A stretch of DNA of 64,000 nucleotides. It comes from Amanita rubescens (lineage: Eukaryota; Basidiomycota; Agaricomycetes; Agaricales; Amanitaceae). The stretch spans positions 1,178,001-1,242,000 of the forward strand of contig WION01000002.1 of NCBI GenBank assembly GCA_015039365.1, read 5' to 3'. The notes beneath the pieces are model-generated. The model saw nothing but the letters and a program-made list of their open reading frames with translations. It was not told where the DNA came from and made no database searches. The position numbers and the translations under genes are program-made. This document shows positions 37,373-49,417 of this stretch, piece by piece (positions within the stretch are counted from its first letter, which is position 1; every line of letters starts with the position of its first letter).

Positions 37373-38359
37373 TGTGGTGCGAATGGTTTCGTATTTCGGG
37401 TGCGATATATAAGCATCGCGGGCATGACTTGCATTGGTTGTCCATAAAATGCCTCAAAACCATAAATGGAACATTCGATCGCTACTCGCCACAAGGGATT
37501 GCCACTCGTTACGGGCGCCCGAGTCATTAGTAGACATGTCTAATAAGGAGCGTGAGATGAGCATCGTCAAAAAAGGTCATTTTACCCATGTGAGTACTGT
37601 CTGAGCTCGTGGATTGTCATAACGTACTACTTATCGCTCGAAAGATCCGAGCTATACTTAATCAAATGCTTCGAGAATCCCGGTTGGAGAAGATTACGGC
37701 TGTCCGTTTCAACTAAAGCACCGCCTGCATAGTTCCCGATCCGTTAAATATCACGATAAGTATGCCTCGACAGAGCTGGCGTCTTTGATACCGCGTCCTC
37801 GTAAGATCTCCATTATCGTTTTTTAAGTACGTCATGACTGTGTATCATGGCCTTCACAAGGGTATCTTGCTTAGTATCATTTAGTATCGCACGACCGCAA
37901 CTCCCGTATCGTGGCTCCAACTCGAAAAACGCCGTGAGCTGGAATGAGTGAAGTCCGCGGTTCTTTGAACATGAAAGCAATCTCACGCCGAGTTTAAATA
38001 CGGCCGTTACCGTGATGCTAAATGCGGCTGTAGACTCGATCAATGACGCAAAAATGCCTCGTGCCAGGGACGACTGCAGATCGTTAACCTCATGAAGTCC
38101 GAAATTCTATCTCATTACCACCATGTTCTCAATAGTCTGATATGCAAGTTTATGCAAGGCTGCTCGGTTGCATATCACCGCCTAAACCACGCCTTAATCG
38201 ATCAATTTGCTATCTAAATCAAAATGATTATGCGGTTTCTTACGTAATCCGCCGAAGGTTAAGGGTTCCGCTCAAGTGCCTGGGCTTGCAGCTCAATGCA
38301 CACGACCAGAGTTGGCTCCTCATTTTTCTTCTCAGAGCACCCATCACCGCGTTCGAGTT
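37373..38359. other. divergent intergenic region, no gene seen
   Basis: Nearly 1 kb between the copper ATPase and Vip1 start codons; no coding frame is supported. It must contain both promoters. Confidence 0.45.
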
Positions 38360-41300
38360 ATGCTCTCACCAGATCTTCCTCCCCGGCGTCAACCGGCTCG
38401 TTGTCTGATCTGGCATTCGGCCAAGAGCAACGGGATGCGAAGTCCGTGGATTTCTTTCACTGAAGTCTTGTTTAATCATTACATTGTTTCTAGGAATGCA
38501 CAGTCCAAAAAAAGTGGTTCTTGGAGTGTGCGCAATGGACATCAAAGCCCGGAGCAAGGCAATGAGAGAGATTTTGACTAGACTGGTGGAAAGAGCGAAA
38601 GATGCGATCGAAGTCAAAGTATTTGGAGACAAAGCCATCCTAGACGAAGGTCCAATTTTCAAATAGTCTTTTGTGTACCATCTTTACGAATCTCTTTCAG
38701 AAGTCGAGAATTGGCCGCGATGCGACGTTCTCATCTCCTTCTTTTCTACCGACTTCCCGTTGGACAAGGCTATTTCATACGTCAAGTTATGCAGTCCATT
38801 CTGTATCAATGACATTCCGCAGCAAGCTCTTCTTTGGGACCGGCGGCTTGTTGGTGCTGTCTTGGATCATCTAGGGAGTTCCAACTCCACCTCGCATCGA
38901 AGTCTCTCGGGATGGTGGCCCAAAAATTGACAAAGAACTTGTCGATCTTATGAAGCAAACGATAGGCATCGAGCTCGGGGCATTTCGTGTTACCCCCGAA
39001 GTTTCATTGCGGGAAGATGGAAATGCCATCATTGTTGACGGACAAGTTATGGAGAAGCCCTTTGTGGAGAAACCAGTCAGTGGTGAAGACCATAACGTGT
39101 ATATATATTTTCGAAATGGCGGAGGCCGCCGCTTGTTCAGAAAAGTATGTTGTATCCTCTCTTCGAATTCGTAATCGATGACTTCCCGAGAAAAGGTCGG
39201 AAATAAATCAAGTGAATTGGATCCCATACTGAATTATCCAAGAACGGATGGTTCATATATTTATGAGCAGTTCATTGACGTGGACAACTCGGAGGATATC
39301 AAGGTCTATACAGTCGGCAAAGAATACACCCACGCAGAAACGCGCAAATCACCCGTCGTCGATGGCGTGGTCCGAAGAAATACAGAGGGAAAAGAGATAA
39401 GGTAAATTTCGCGTTTCCCTACGACGAACCGCTAAGAGAGATTCTTTGAAGATTTATAACAAGACTGACGGAAGAAGAGATAAGCTGGGCCGATCGGATA
39501 TCTCGAGGCTTCGGCCAGCGAGTCTGCGGATTCGATATGTTAAGGTGCGAAGGTGGACGAAAAAGTCAAGTGATCGATGTAAATGGATGGAGTTTCGTTA
39601 AAGGGAACGAGACCTATTATGGTGGGTAGTCTATCTTGTGGCTATATAAAAATTCACCGGCCTCTAGACAAGGCTGCTGATATTCTCGCGGCCCTATGCA
39701 TGCGCGTTTCTGCCTCACCTCACCGACCTTTGCCTGGGGCAAGACCTGACTCGCAAGAATTGCCCACATGGCGTCTCAAGGCCAACGTTACCGTATTCCG
39801 CCACGCTGATCGCACACCCAAGGTAGTTATTAACATTGTTCAGGTGTAAACATTAATATAACCAATGCAGCAAAAACTCAAATTTAATTTTCCCTATTGG
39901 TGAACCCTGGACGCGGCCGTTCGTCACACTTCTAGGTAGAGAGAGAGAAGAAATTATACTGCGAGAAAAGGATCAACTCCGCGGGATTGCAAATGCGGTT
40001 GAAGAAGCAAAGCGTCTTGGAGCAGCTGGTGAAGAGCTGACTAAACTTACACAACTTAATAATGCGCTTTTCAGCAAGATTGATCTTCCTGGGACGAAAG
40101 CTCAGCTAAAACCAGTATATTCCAAGCGTCAGGCAGGCCAAGTGAGACGGCTCACGAAATTAACCTTGGTCTTTAAATGGGGTGGAGAAGTACTACGCTT
40201 CATTTGTGTCTATAATTATACTAACTAGATGTTTCAGTTCACTCATTCTGCACGTTACCAATCTCGTGATCTAGGTGAGAACATGAAAAAGGATATATCC
40301 ATTATGAGTGAGTGTTTTTACGTTGTTTGCCTGTCGTAATTTATCTCATGGGGGAAATAGATAAAGAGGTCCTAAAAAACGTCAAGGTATGTTTCACACG
40401 TTCTTTAAAATTGTCGTCATTAACGGTCATAGCAGATCTACACTTCCTCGGAGCGGCGCGTGATTTCGTCCTGCAGAGATATTTGCTGCTGCGCTCCTTG
40501 ATCCTCCACCTGACACTCAAACGTACCATCCTCTTGATCAAGCTGCTCTTCGACAGCCACTCACGCTTATCGTTCGCAAAGATCTATTAGATGATTCTAA
40601 TGCGGCGAAGGACCTCATGGATGATGTCAAGAAACGACTCAAAATTCTATTGCGACCAGGTGAACCGGAGAAAAGACCCGAACTCACGTGGCCGAAGAGC
40701 ATGGGGAAAGAGCCGGTCGAAGTGGTCAAGGTAAGTCCTGCTGTAAAGACCCCATGCGATTGCTAACAGGTACATGAAGGAAGTTATCGAACTATTGAGC
40801 TCGTTCAGAACTATCATGCACAAAAACTTTGAAAGCCTTGACGTTGAAAAAATCCAGGATAGATGGTACCTGACATTCGCAGTTTTAAATCCTAATGCCG
40901 ATAATCCTTTCCAGGTGTTGCGGCGATGAACCTTGGCTATTCAGAGAAAGATGGGAGAAGCTTTTTGAGGATTTCTGCGACGTCGAGCAGAAGAAGTTTG
41001 ATCCCTCACGGGTGAGATTGTGATAATTTAATATACCTTTTTATAGCTAATCCCGCAACCCCCTGACAAGGTGTCTGAACTGTATGACACTATCAAGTAT
41101 TGCGCGCTTCATCACCGAACGTTCCTCTTTGCCATATTCAATGAACATGCAAATAAGATCAGCCCGTCTCACCCTCCTCAAGATCGCAGAATGCATGAAC
41201 TGTACAGTCGCGCCAAGGCGCTTTTCGACCTTGTCGCTCCGCAAGAGTACGGAATAGATCCAGACGAAAAGTTGGTGTTTTGACAATTATGCGCATTGCT

Positions 41301-41990
41301 GCTCAATCCATAGCAGGGAAGAAATTGGTGTTCTCACATCACTGCCATTACTTCACAACATCGTGGAAGATCTTGAACATGCTCGTAACAATGGTGCTAG
41401 CTCATTGACGGTGTATTTCACCAAAGAAAGTCATATTCATACACTAGTCAACCTGGTGCTTTTATCAGGACTTCCAATTGTCAACCGCCGGATCCCAGAG
41501 TTAGACTATGCTGTGAGTTCCTCAATTCACCCGGGTTGAACTCTTTCCTAAGGAACCAATTTCAGTCACATATTACATTTGAGTTGTATGAACGGAACCA
41601 CGGAAGAGGCAAGTCTGACAAGGAATATTCTATCCGATTGTCCATCAGCGAAGGTGCTCATTCATCTAACGTACTTGACTCGACCTTGGATGCTCGTCAT
41701 TCATTAAATGTACAATCACGAAGGTACCGAATTGTAAATTACCTATGATTCATTCAAACTGAACTCTTTTTTTTGACAGAAAATTAACGCAGCATCTACC
41801 TTACAGTCTTGTTATTGAGAAACTCTCAAAGCATTTCCATAGGTTAAATGATGTGAGCATTTTTGGATGAGGAACACTACATTAAGCTGACGTTGCTCCT
41901 TCAAAGCAGGATGACGATACAGGGACAGAAGCCACATACGAGACCATAGAAGCAACGCAAGTCATGGATATAAGCAGTGACGATACCTAA
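38360..41990 (+). CDS. VIP1: Vip1/Asp1-type inositol pyrophosphate kinase/phosphatase (PPIP5K)
   Basis: A bifunctional enzyme with an N-terminal ATP-grasp kinase making 1-InsP7 and a C-terminal histidine-acid-phosphatase-like domain. Motifs in order: [103 protein letters not shown] with [12 protein letters not shown], then the phosphatase start [12 protein letters not shown] (RHxDR). Further on are [28 protein letters not shown], and [15 protein letters not shown] near the end. One base must be skipped at about 40472 to go from RRVISS to [14 protein letters not shown]. The first exon ([14 protein letters not shown] from 38360, GTTGTC donor) is inferred only from phase and may be wrong; conserved sequence begins near 38497. 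Confidence 0.92.
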
Positions 41991-42078
41991 ACACAAGAAC
42001 ACATATTTTCATATAATTGATTGCCGTCGGACCCTCATCATGTAGTATAACAGCATAGAATCGCATATAGTAGTAGAT

Positions 42079-42957
42079 CTACTTATCAACCTGTTCACAC
42101 TTTTGCAAACCACATTTCGCGCGTACTTGGCCGAGCTGATCCCGAGTCAGTTCTTTGAACGTGATCCCGTCAAGAACTTTTCCAGCGAGCGACGGATGGT
42201 CGCTATCGAAAAGGGCCGAGTCTGACTGCGACAGCATGGCAGATTGCCTGGCTAAAGCTTCAAACGACGCCGGAGATTTCCTGGTATCTTTGAGAATAAA
42301 AGCTGTTGTTAGTTAGGGTGATACGATCACGTTGACAAACGTACAAGGCTATGTAAAGCACATGAGCACTGAAATTATCAAACAGAACAGTAAAAAAAAG
42401 CCTACTTGAAAGCCTCCTTATTCGCACAATCTGCTTCTTTAAATTTACTCAAACCATCGGTCGAAAACGCGATCTTGACGAATGCAAGAACGTGAAACAC
42501 GGTGTGTTCTTTAGGTCTGGACAAAAAAAACAGGCGGCGTCGTGAGACAAGACAAAAGAGTTCGTGGAAACCGCCACCGCCGTACCTCCATGGTCGGAAG
42601 CGGGGCGCCATGCTCAAGGTCCCATCAGGACCGATCAGGGGATGGAATATATCGGTGACAAACTGGACGACGGGTGGGCGTTCTGGATAGTTCCATGGGA
42701 AGTTGACGTGAAACTTGAGAATGGCGCCTGCGTAGTGTCCTGACCTTCCCAGGAGGCCAGCGTGGTTAACGGATGGAGACGGGGAGGCAAAGAATAGACG
42801 AAGCACCTCTGTGAACGAAAAAGACGGAGTCCCAGCAGAGAAGGCTCTGAGCAGCAGGGACGATGTACATGCCAAGTGGGCAGTGACCTTTGTTACGTAG
42901 AGACGCATATTCTAGCGCGACGGTGGCCTGAGTGACTGCCAAGGTTGGGTTGGGCAT
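42079..42957 (-). CDS. AKTIP/FTS-like ubiquitin E2 variant without catalytic Cys
   Basis: UBC-fold protein. The start at 42957 gives MPNPTLAVTQATVALEYASL, then GHCPLGMYIVPAAQSLLCWD and SVFFVHRG. After an intron come HYAGAILKFHVNFPWNYPER, PPVVQFVTDIFHPLIG and PDGTLSMAPRFRPW. Where an active E2 has its Cys after the HP-x-I block, this protein has the Cys-free TLSMAPRF, as in AKTIP, the FTS subunit of the FTS-Hook-FHIP dynein adaptor. Later exons give KEHTVFHVLAFVKIAFSTD and a tail ending KCGLQKCEQVDK. The family call rests on the fold, the N-terminal LEYxxL...GMYIVP pattern and the missing Cys. Confidence 0.75.
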
Positions 42958-43013
42958 TTCAAGTGGTGAAGGTGAAGAAGTTTGCGCCACCAAATACACC
43001 AAGCATGTTTAGA

Positions 43014-43770
43014 TCTTCTAGTCTTCGAATGTGCTCAATGACACTAAGACACCTTGATAAAATCTTCACCACAGTTCTTCCCCCTCCACCACCTTGGCCA
43101 ATACCTAATTCTCTGTCTCTGAGTCCGACCTGGAGGACTTCCTCCTCGCTGCAGTGGAAAGAGTCTGGGCTTGACGACAAGACACTCACCAGAGTACTTT
43201 CATATTTACAAAGAACACTTCGATCTGTTCATAAACGAAAAATATCCTGGCCGGTAGAAGAATCTAGCTCTTCCAAGTATGTATACCTTACAATTACTAT
43301 TTGGATTGACAAGATGCATTATAGTAGTCTCACACCAAGCGAATATTTTATGACGCTTCTACAGCCCATACCAGACATTTTCAACCAATTACATTCCTCA
43401 CAATTTCTAAAAGTGCCCGTGAAGTGCATATCCATCGATTTTGGTCATTGTGAGTCTACTTTACCTCGTTTTTTTTAAAAACTCGAACGTACATTTGCTA
43501 GCTATCTGTGGGGCTACCTTCACAGCTGAAGGATTCAAACTCTGGGATTCACCTGCTCCGATAGTTTTGCCTCTTGTAAGAGAAATTAGGGTGTTACAAA
43601 TATCTAACACCATGCTCCGGTAGTCAGACAATCTATTCGATTCCAGCGGACAAGTCTCTTCCCGTGTCGAATATGCACTTTCCCTAGCTCTAGAACACAC
43701 ATCATCAGCCACCATAATCGTAACAAACTTCACGGATATTCGCCATTTTCTTCCCTCCCGCAAGAAACCG
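43014..43770 (+). other. coding-like stretch of unknown nature, possibly a decayed gene
   Basis: The plus strand shows segments with protein-like composition: DDKTLTRVLSYLQRTLRSVH, then YFMTLLQPIPDIFNQLHSSQ followed by FLKVPVKCISIDFGH. After a possible intron (GTGAGTCTAC...) come TAEGFKLWDSPAPIVLPLV and REIRVLQISNTMLR. A TAG interrupts the frame, which then goes on as SDNLFDSSGQVSSRVEYALS. The pattern recalls F-box/leucine-rich agaric proteins, but I cannot name it. It may be a pseudogene, or the 5' part of a gene I have not assembled. Confidence 0.25.
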
Positions 43771-43863
43771 CCCTGAACCTACTTTTGAAAGGATATCAAC
43801 GACTCAACCCTCTTTGGCTCTCAGGGTCCTTGCCACTGCGTATCTACTCAGAAGCTGTTTCCG

Positions 43864-45198
43864 GTGGGACTTTTATCGACGTTCCTCAACCAGATCTGGA
43901 ATTCGATGAGGACGTCCTTCCACGGGGACCTCCGCAAGACCCGCATCGACCTCTACTTCAGAGATGAGGAGGTTTTCGCAACTCATCACCGTCATTCTGA
44001 CTTTGATATGGCAACGCTGGTTCGAGATCGCGCAAGAGCGTTTCAATTCTTCCGTTGGCACGAACACGTGTCAAAGAAAATTGCCAAACTCGTCGCTCAC
44101 CCCGGTGACACACTTACTGCTAAGACGAATGAAGTCGGGCAGTTTGTTCCAGATAATCGCCCCATCTATCCCTTCGACGCCTCTGAAATCCCATCAGATA
44201 CAGCGGCACACCTTAAGGCAACACAACGCGAATCGCCTCTTGTGACTGCTGGAGTCGCTGAATCGTTCAAGCGGAGCGAAATCTTCACGCTCGAGATCCA
44301 AGATGTTGTTACAGAAGGCTCAGAGCACGGGATCTGCACCGTGTATCGTTGTCAAATCACCTCAATCGACAACGTTCCCGTGTCATTATCGCCCCTCTGT
44401 CTGAAATTGTTCGATGATCGATTCCAGCCATTGCAGAGTCCCGACAAAGACGACGAGGAGCTCAATGATGATACTCTTCCTCAATGGTTTGTTCCAGTTG
44501 TATGTGCTGAGACTTACGCTCTCAATGAAGCGTTTGCATACGACAAACTTCTTCCCGTACAAGGATCTGTCATTCCATGGTTCTGTGGTACTCACCAGGT
44601 AATGTGCAGCGTCTTCACGCGGAAGATACTACTTGCTTACTCTCCTTTAACAGTTTACACTACCTGATGGAACAATTTTGTACGGTCTTCTCATGGAATA
44701 CATCGAAGGATGGAAGCTCGACTCCAGTTTTGCACGGGGGTTAACCCCTGATAGGCAAATAAAGATGGTGCGGGTATCGCAGTAATCGCTCACTACAAGG
44801 AGACTGATGACCTACGTGAAAATCTCATCCAGATCCAAAGTTGTCGTCACGCAGCGCGCGTTCTGGACGTTGCTGACGTCGCCCAACGCGACTGGCACAG
44901 CGAGCAAGCAATCCTTTACACCAATCCTACCACCAAACTCGACCATGCTGTCCTCATTGACTTTGCGTCAACGACGCAAACATGGGAGCCACATGAGTTG
45001 AATCGCATTGACAATTACTTTGGCCTCCTTCGCGTCCTGTTGGGTCGCGATGTCGCGTTGGATCCAGAGCTTGTGTGGAGACACTATGACGAGCCGGATG
45101 ATTGGGATCCGATAAGAGAAGAGATTACCGAACCAAGGGGTAATCGTGTGAGGATCCTGAAAGCCAAAGATATGTTCCCTTACATTTCATCTGCTTAA
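43864..45198 (+). CDS. protein kinase-like domain protein
   Basis: A fungal kinase-fold protein of the divergent type common in Agaricomycetes. The first supported exon carries RIDLYFRDEEVFATHHRHSD and, further on, TLEIQDVVTEGSEHG then ICTVYRCQITSIDNVPVSLS (an ATP-lobe-like beta sheet), and YALNEAFAYDKLLPVQGSVI. After an intron (GTAATG...AACAG) comes the hinge-like LPDGTILYGLLMEYIEGW, and after another HAARVLDVADVAQRDWHSEQ and the metal-binding-like HAVLIDFAST. The C terminus ends KAKDMFPYISSA. No regular HRD or DFG triad is visible (DFA instead), so activity is uncertain. The 5' end is unsure; the ATG at 43864 is used by default. Confidence 0.65.
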
Positions 45199-46168
45199 CT
45201 CTGTACTGTCAATGAACATTGGCTCAGATTTGAGTATGGTATCATTCAACCGGGTGGGTCAAGTAGATAGTACGTAATAAAATAGCATTGAACGACCCAG
45301 CTGATTTCTGAGGTGAGTGGCACTCTCTTGCAAGCTTGTCAAGGAGACTTACCGCTAATGCCTTATGACCGGACTTCGATGCACTACTTGGGATGCATTG
45401 CCATTGAACGAACACCGGCAATTCACGCACGGAACAAGTTGCTTATCGTGTAGTCACCAGTAGTAACAGCTGTTTTTCAAGCCTTCTTCTTTGAAGGGAT
45501 TCGACGCGAAAGATAAGGAAAATGACCTCCCTAATTCTTGTACACGTCCCTAAGGAGGATAAATTGTTGCACTGGGTTTTGCTCGTGAACGGACAGGTGC
45601 GCTGGCGGACGATGAATCGATACGAGTACGGATTATTTAATAAATTGTTGGTCAACTGACCTTCTTCGTTTCATTTCTGCGGAATCGTCCCATGAGTCTA
45701 CGTGATGAAGATGGAGACTGAGCGGACCTGTGATGCGCTTGCTTTGCTTGCGTGCCGCTGAATGGCAGTGGTATCTTTTGGGTTAACATGCAAAATTATA
45801 CTACCAACTTGAATGCAGTACACTTATATATTCATAACGCCGGTTCCGGAATGTGGCACGAGTGCCGCAAAGCCCGCAAAGCCCGCAACGCACATTCTCA
45901 TCCTTGCTTAAGAAATACAAGCCATGTAAGGACTTGGCTCAGGAACAGAGCGCTACTGGTACCGGCTGCATTGGAAGTTCAGACGAAGCGAACTTCATTA
46001 TTTACATTATCGGGGTTACAGGTAATTGAATTCTTACCGTTTGCAGTGGCATAGATGAAGTAAAAGGATACAAAGAGTTGAGGGCCTCTACAAAAAACTG
46101 CAATGATGAGATGAGACAACTCCACACTGAACTATAGTCGTACTCACCTCCTCCGATATCTAGCCTGT
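45199..46168. other. intergenic, no gene seen
   Basis: About 970 bases without a supported gene. Short frames on both strands lack splice support. A small direct repeat AAAGCCCGC occurs near 45870-45890. Confidence 0.4.
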
Positions 46169-46457
46169 TCAATCCCAGCTAAGCCAAACTCCCGGAGTCA
46201 AGACGCTTTTTGTAGCCTGAGCAAGCGTCTTTTCGCAGAATGGCATGTCCATCTTCTCTAACTCCTCCTTGTCCCACCCATCTGCCATGACGATTACCAG
46301 GCACACATTATCATCATCTTCAATCCCAGCACCGATGTACTTGTACGACGTCCGTGGAATGAAGTCAATGATCCCTTGGGTAGTAACCAAAATTCTTTTC
46401 GAGCTTTGCGCGGTCAATCTTGAACCCTTTCAAGAAAATTTGGGACATATTCTGCAT
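46169..46457 (-). CDS. small hypothetical protein, frame needs one base skipped
   Basis: I do not recognise this gene. From the ATG at 46457 the reading is MQNMSQIFLKGFKIDRAKLE then KNFGYYPRDH, where a TGA follows. Skipping one T at about 46367 gives DFIPRTSYKYIGAGIEDDDN and CLVIVMADGWDKEELEKMDM, ending LTPGVWLSWD at the stop. The two halves read as one compact acidic protein of about 95 residues with no introns, no signal peptide and no membrane segment. A second view is that only the 3' half is coding, from an upstream start in the other frame. Confidence 0.4.
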
Positions 46458-47361
46458 ATTTTAGACCTGGTTCTCCTCTCAGGGGATTACTCGTCTGCTT
46501 TGATGTTATTAGTGCGCTAGACTCGCTCGCACAGGCGGAGTTTAAAATATGCAAAAACTCCGATATGGTCCAGCCAATACTGAATCAAACTACTATATAT
46601 AGAATTATCTCTCCCGCCCACTAGTACTTAGCATCTCTGAGACGACCGAACTTTATCGCAACAACTTCACTTACGAACCAGGCTAATTTGATTGAGGTGC
46701 GGCTGGTACTGGTACATATGAACAAATTTCTGATGCATTCAACATTTGCCTTTCGACGGTTACTTCAACTTTGGCTTTTTGCTCCTAGTATACGTCTTTC
46801 CTTGGGTACTTGGTTCCTTTGGCTATGCCGTCGAGCTGTCAAGATTACATTTCATTGCACTGTGCTTGTTTGGCTAGGCCGTGACTTAATCCAACAAGAT
46901 CGCACACTGTCACCACCTGGTCCAATAGACAACATTGACATAACCATGCAAACCATCTCAAAGAAAAGAAAGTTTGGCAGGTACCTAAAGTCGAAGAATG
47001 GCAAGAACGATGTACGGCACCGATGCCAAGCCTTCACCACACCACACTGAACTTACTGAAGAGATTCACGATCGTGAACACTCTCCGACTTACTTGGCTA
47101 AAACAGTCAAAGAACATGCTACCGTCGTCATTTCCGTTTCACAGTATAATACCCTGCATGATTGCATCTTTTGTCTTGTATTGATAGTATGATCCTATTT
47201 GTAAACTATCAACTTGAATGATCAACATATTGTACGAACTGAACGCATGCAAGCAACGTGGCTGCGTTTCACTCGGACCGATTACAGGTCCGGATATTAA
47301 AGTCGGCGCTCATTATGTGGCTTGAGTGACTTTGGCATTTGTGGTGAAGGTGAATGACAAT
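46458..47361. other. intergenic, no gene seen
   Basis: About 900 bases; open frames here have no recognisable content. The right end is the 3' region of the Air1/2 gene. Confidence 0.4.
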
Positions 47362-49239
47362 TTATCTCATGTAACCGCCCTTGTAGCGCGGTCGATTTTG
47401 GTGTCTATCTCTATCCCTCTCGTACTCGTCCCTGCCGTGTCTTCTCCTACGATCCCTATCCTCCCTGTCATGTCGGTCGTTGTCGTATCTACCTTGCCTG
47501 TCGCGGTATCTGTCACGGTCGTCGCCTCGACTACGACTATTTCGATCATCGCCCCGACCACGACTTCCCCGATCATCGCCTATCCGCGATAGCAGGCTTG
47601 GCTGTTGTTTGGACTCCTCTGCACCAAACCGCCTCCCAGCCTCCGCGATGGACTTCCCAAAGCTGAGTTTGGATGCCTTTCGTGGTTCATCCCTTCTCCC
47701 GTCGTCTTGTTTCGCTCTACCCCGAATCTGCAGATTTCCAGATTTGTTAAACCAATCATCGGCCTCGTCAGCTTGTTCTTGTTCTCGCGCCCTCTTTTCC
47801 AGTCTCGCCATATTTTTTCTCCGGCCCTCTTTTCCGACCTCGTTTGGAATATCTTTAGACCAGTCGCCGTACGTATCGTCGTTCCGGCGATGAGAGCGGG
47901 GAGCCTTTGAAGCTATTGCTAGTTCCTTCTCAGGATCGTAAAACGGTCCACCCATCACGTTATGAAGACTGAACGCTGACGGTTCCTCCAGTCGATCGTA
48001 ACGATGTGGAATTTCGTCGCAATCCTTTGATATCTGTTGTCAACAGGAGAAAGGGAGAGAGTATATCAATTTCCTTACATCACCCCAATGTCCTATACCC
48101 GCGCAATTGTAGCACCATGGGTCACGACCAACGTAACTTTCCCCACCGCTACCTATTTGAAGGTCTTTCTTCCCTTTTCGCAGTTCCGCTATTTGGGATC
48201 TCTCTTCATCCGTCACGTATTCGTATAGTCGCCACCACGACGGACATTCCTATAACGTCATATCACGCTTTCATCCTCGCCAAGGTAGTAATAATCACGA
48301 CGAACGTTTGTCTTGTGCAATCTCGAATCACATCTCTCACAAATAATATATCTTTCGGTATTCCTGCCACGGGCCGTATGCCTGTTTGGACACGTCTAAC
48401 TTGAGTTGAGAGAGATAAAGAGTACGGATGACGGTCATGGTTTACATACTGCGTTTATATGTCCTTTCATTCCACAGGTAAAGCAAACTTTGCTAATGGG
48501 ACATGACCTCGTGGTATGCTCATTATGTACACCACAAGTCAAGCACTTGGGTAATAATTACGGAGTGAATGTGAACAAGATGACACACGTACGACAATGA
48601 CGGGACAGGAAAAGGTTTTGTGATCACCCTCTGCTCCACAGTTTTTACAGACTACCTTGTTGTTTTTCTTCCTTGCTTTGGTCTTCAAAGTAACGCGGGA
48701 TATCCTAGATGAATGTTTAGTCTCTGCGGGGGATAGAAAAACCCGACAAAGTTACTCGCCTTGTGGTCATCATATGCTAGATACTCAATGTAATCTTCCT
48801 CGCCTAATTCTTTCAGTGGAAGCGATACTATCTGTATAGGTTCGTTTCCGAAAACGGCGACGTGGGCGGGTAGCAGTAGAGTCTCGGATTGTGATTCTTG
48901 GGTTTCGGGAGGGGGTTGCACCGCGATAGATGATGGTAAAGGTACAGGAGTAACGTCGATGAAATATAGTTGTGATGTGTCCTCTCGTCGAGATGCGCTA
49001 GTGCTCGCCGTATTCGACATGTTTTCCGTTGATGTTGGAACGATAGCGCTGGCTTGGTCATTTTCAGTAGTCCTAGTCTTCTTTTTCTTCCTTTTACGGT
49101 GCTTCTTCTTTCCATTCTCAGAAGGTGCAGAATTGGACGGGACGGCGTCCTCATCGTGGTCTGAGGTAAGGTCGACAAAGTTTTGAGGAGTTGGAGAGTC
49201 GTCGGTAAGGTCAATGATTTCTGACCTCTCAGTTTCCAT
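47362..49239 (-). CDS. AIR2: Air1/Air2 zinc-knuckle subunit of the TRAMP complex
   Basis: This is an RNA-binding subunit of the nuclear polyadenylation complex that feeds the exosome. The start at 49239 gives METERSEIIDLTDDSPTPQN, an acidic and then Lys-rich N terminus. Five CCHC zinc knuckles follow over several exons: CKNCGAEGDHKTFSC, CLTCGVHNEHTTRSC, CFTCGMKGHINAVC, CERCDSRLHKTNEC and CYNCAGIGHWGDDC, with the Air-specific linker WRLYEYVTDEERSQ between the last two. The C-terminal exon starts PHRYDRLEEPSAFS and ends in a long Arg/Asp-rich tail (DRDRYRDRQGRYDNDRHDR), typical of RNA-processing factors. Five knuckles is the family number. Confidence 0.9.
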
Positions 49240-49417
49240 TGGTACTACGATGGCCGCGGGTATGGTTGGGAATACTATTTTTGGACATGTACAACTACAA
49301 ACTACAGAAGTAATGCTACATGTAATTGAGCTCGCTAGTGGCCATAATCGTATCTGCAACGGTGTTCAGTGTGGTCGGCGCGCGCTAGTAAAAGTAACAA
49401 ACTTTTTGTAAAACGCC

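Noticed and set aside
40455..40480. A tiny intron in VIP1 explaining the frame change
   Set aside because: The candidate GTCCTGCAG is 9 bases, so removing it would not change the frame.
45752..46054. A 100-codon plus-strand frame in the 45-46 kb spacer
   Set aside because: No recognisable motif, no splice pattern, and composition like the surrounding non-coding DNA.
47326..47910. Plus-strand frames rich in Ser/Val/Thr
   Set aside because: Antisense of the Arg/Asp repeat tail of the Air1/2 gene.
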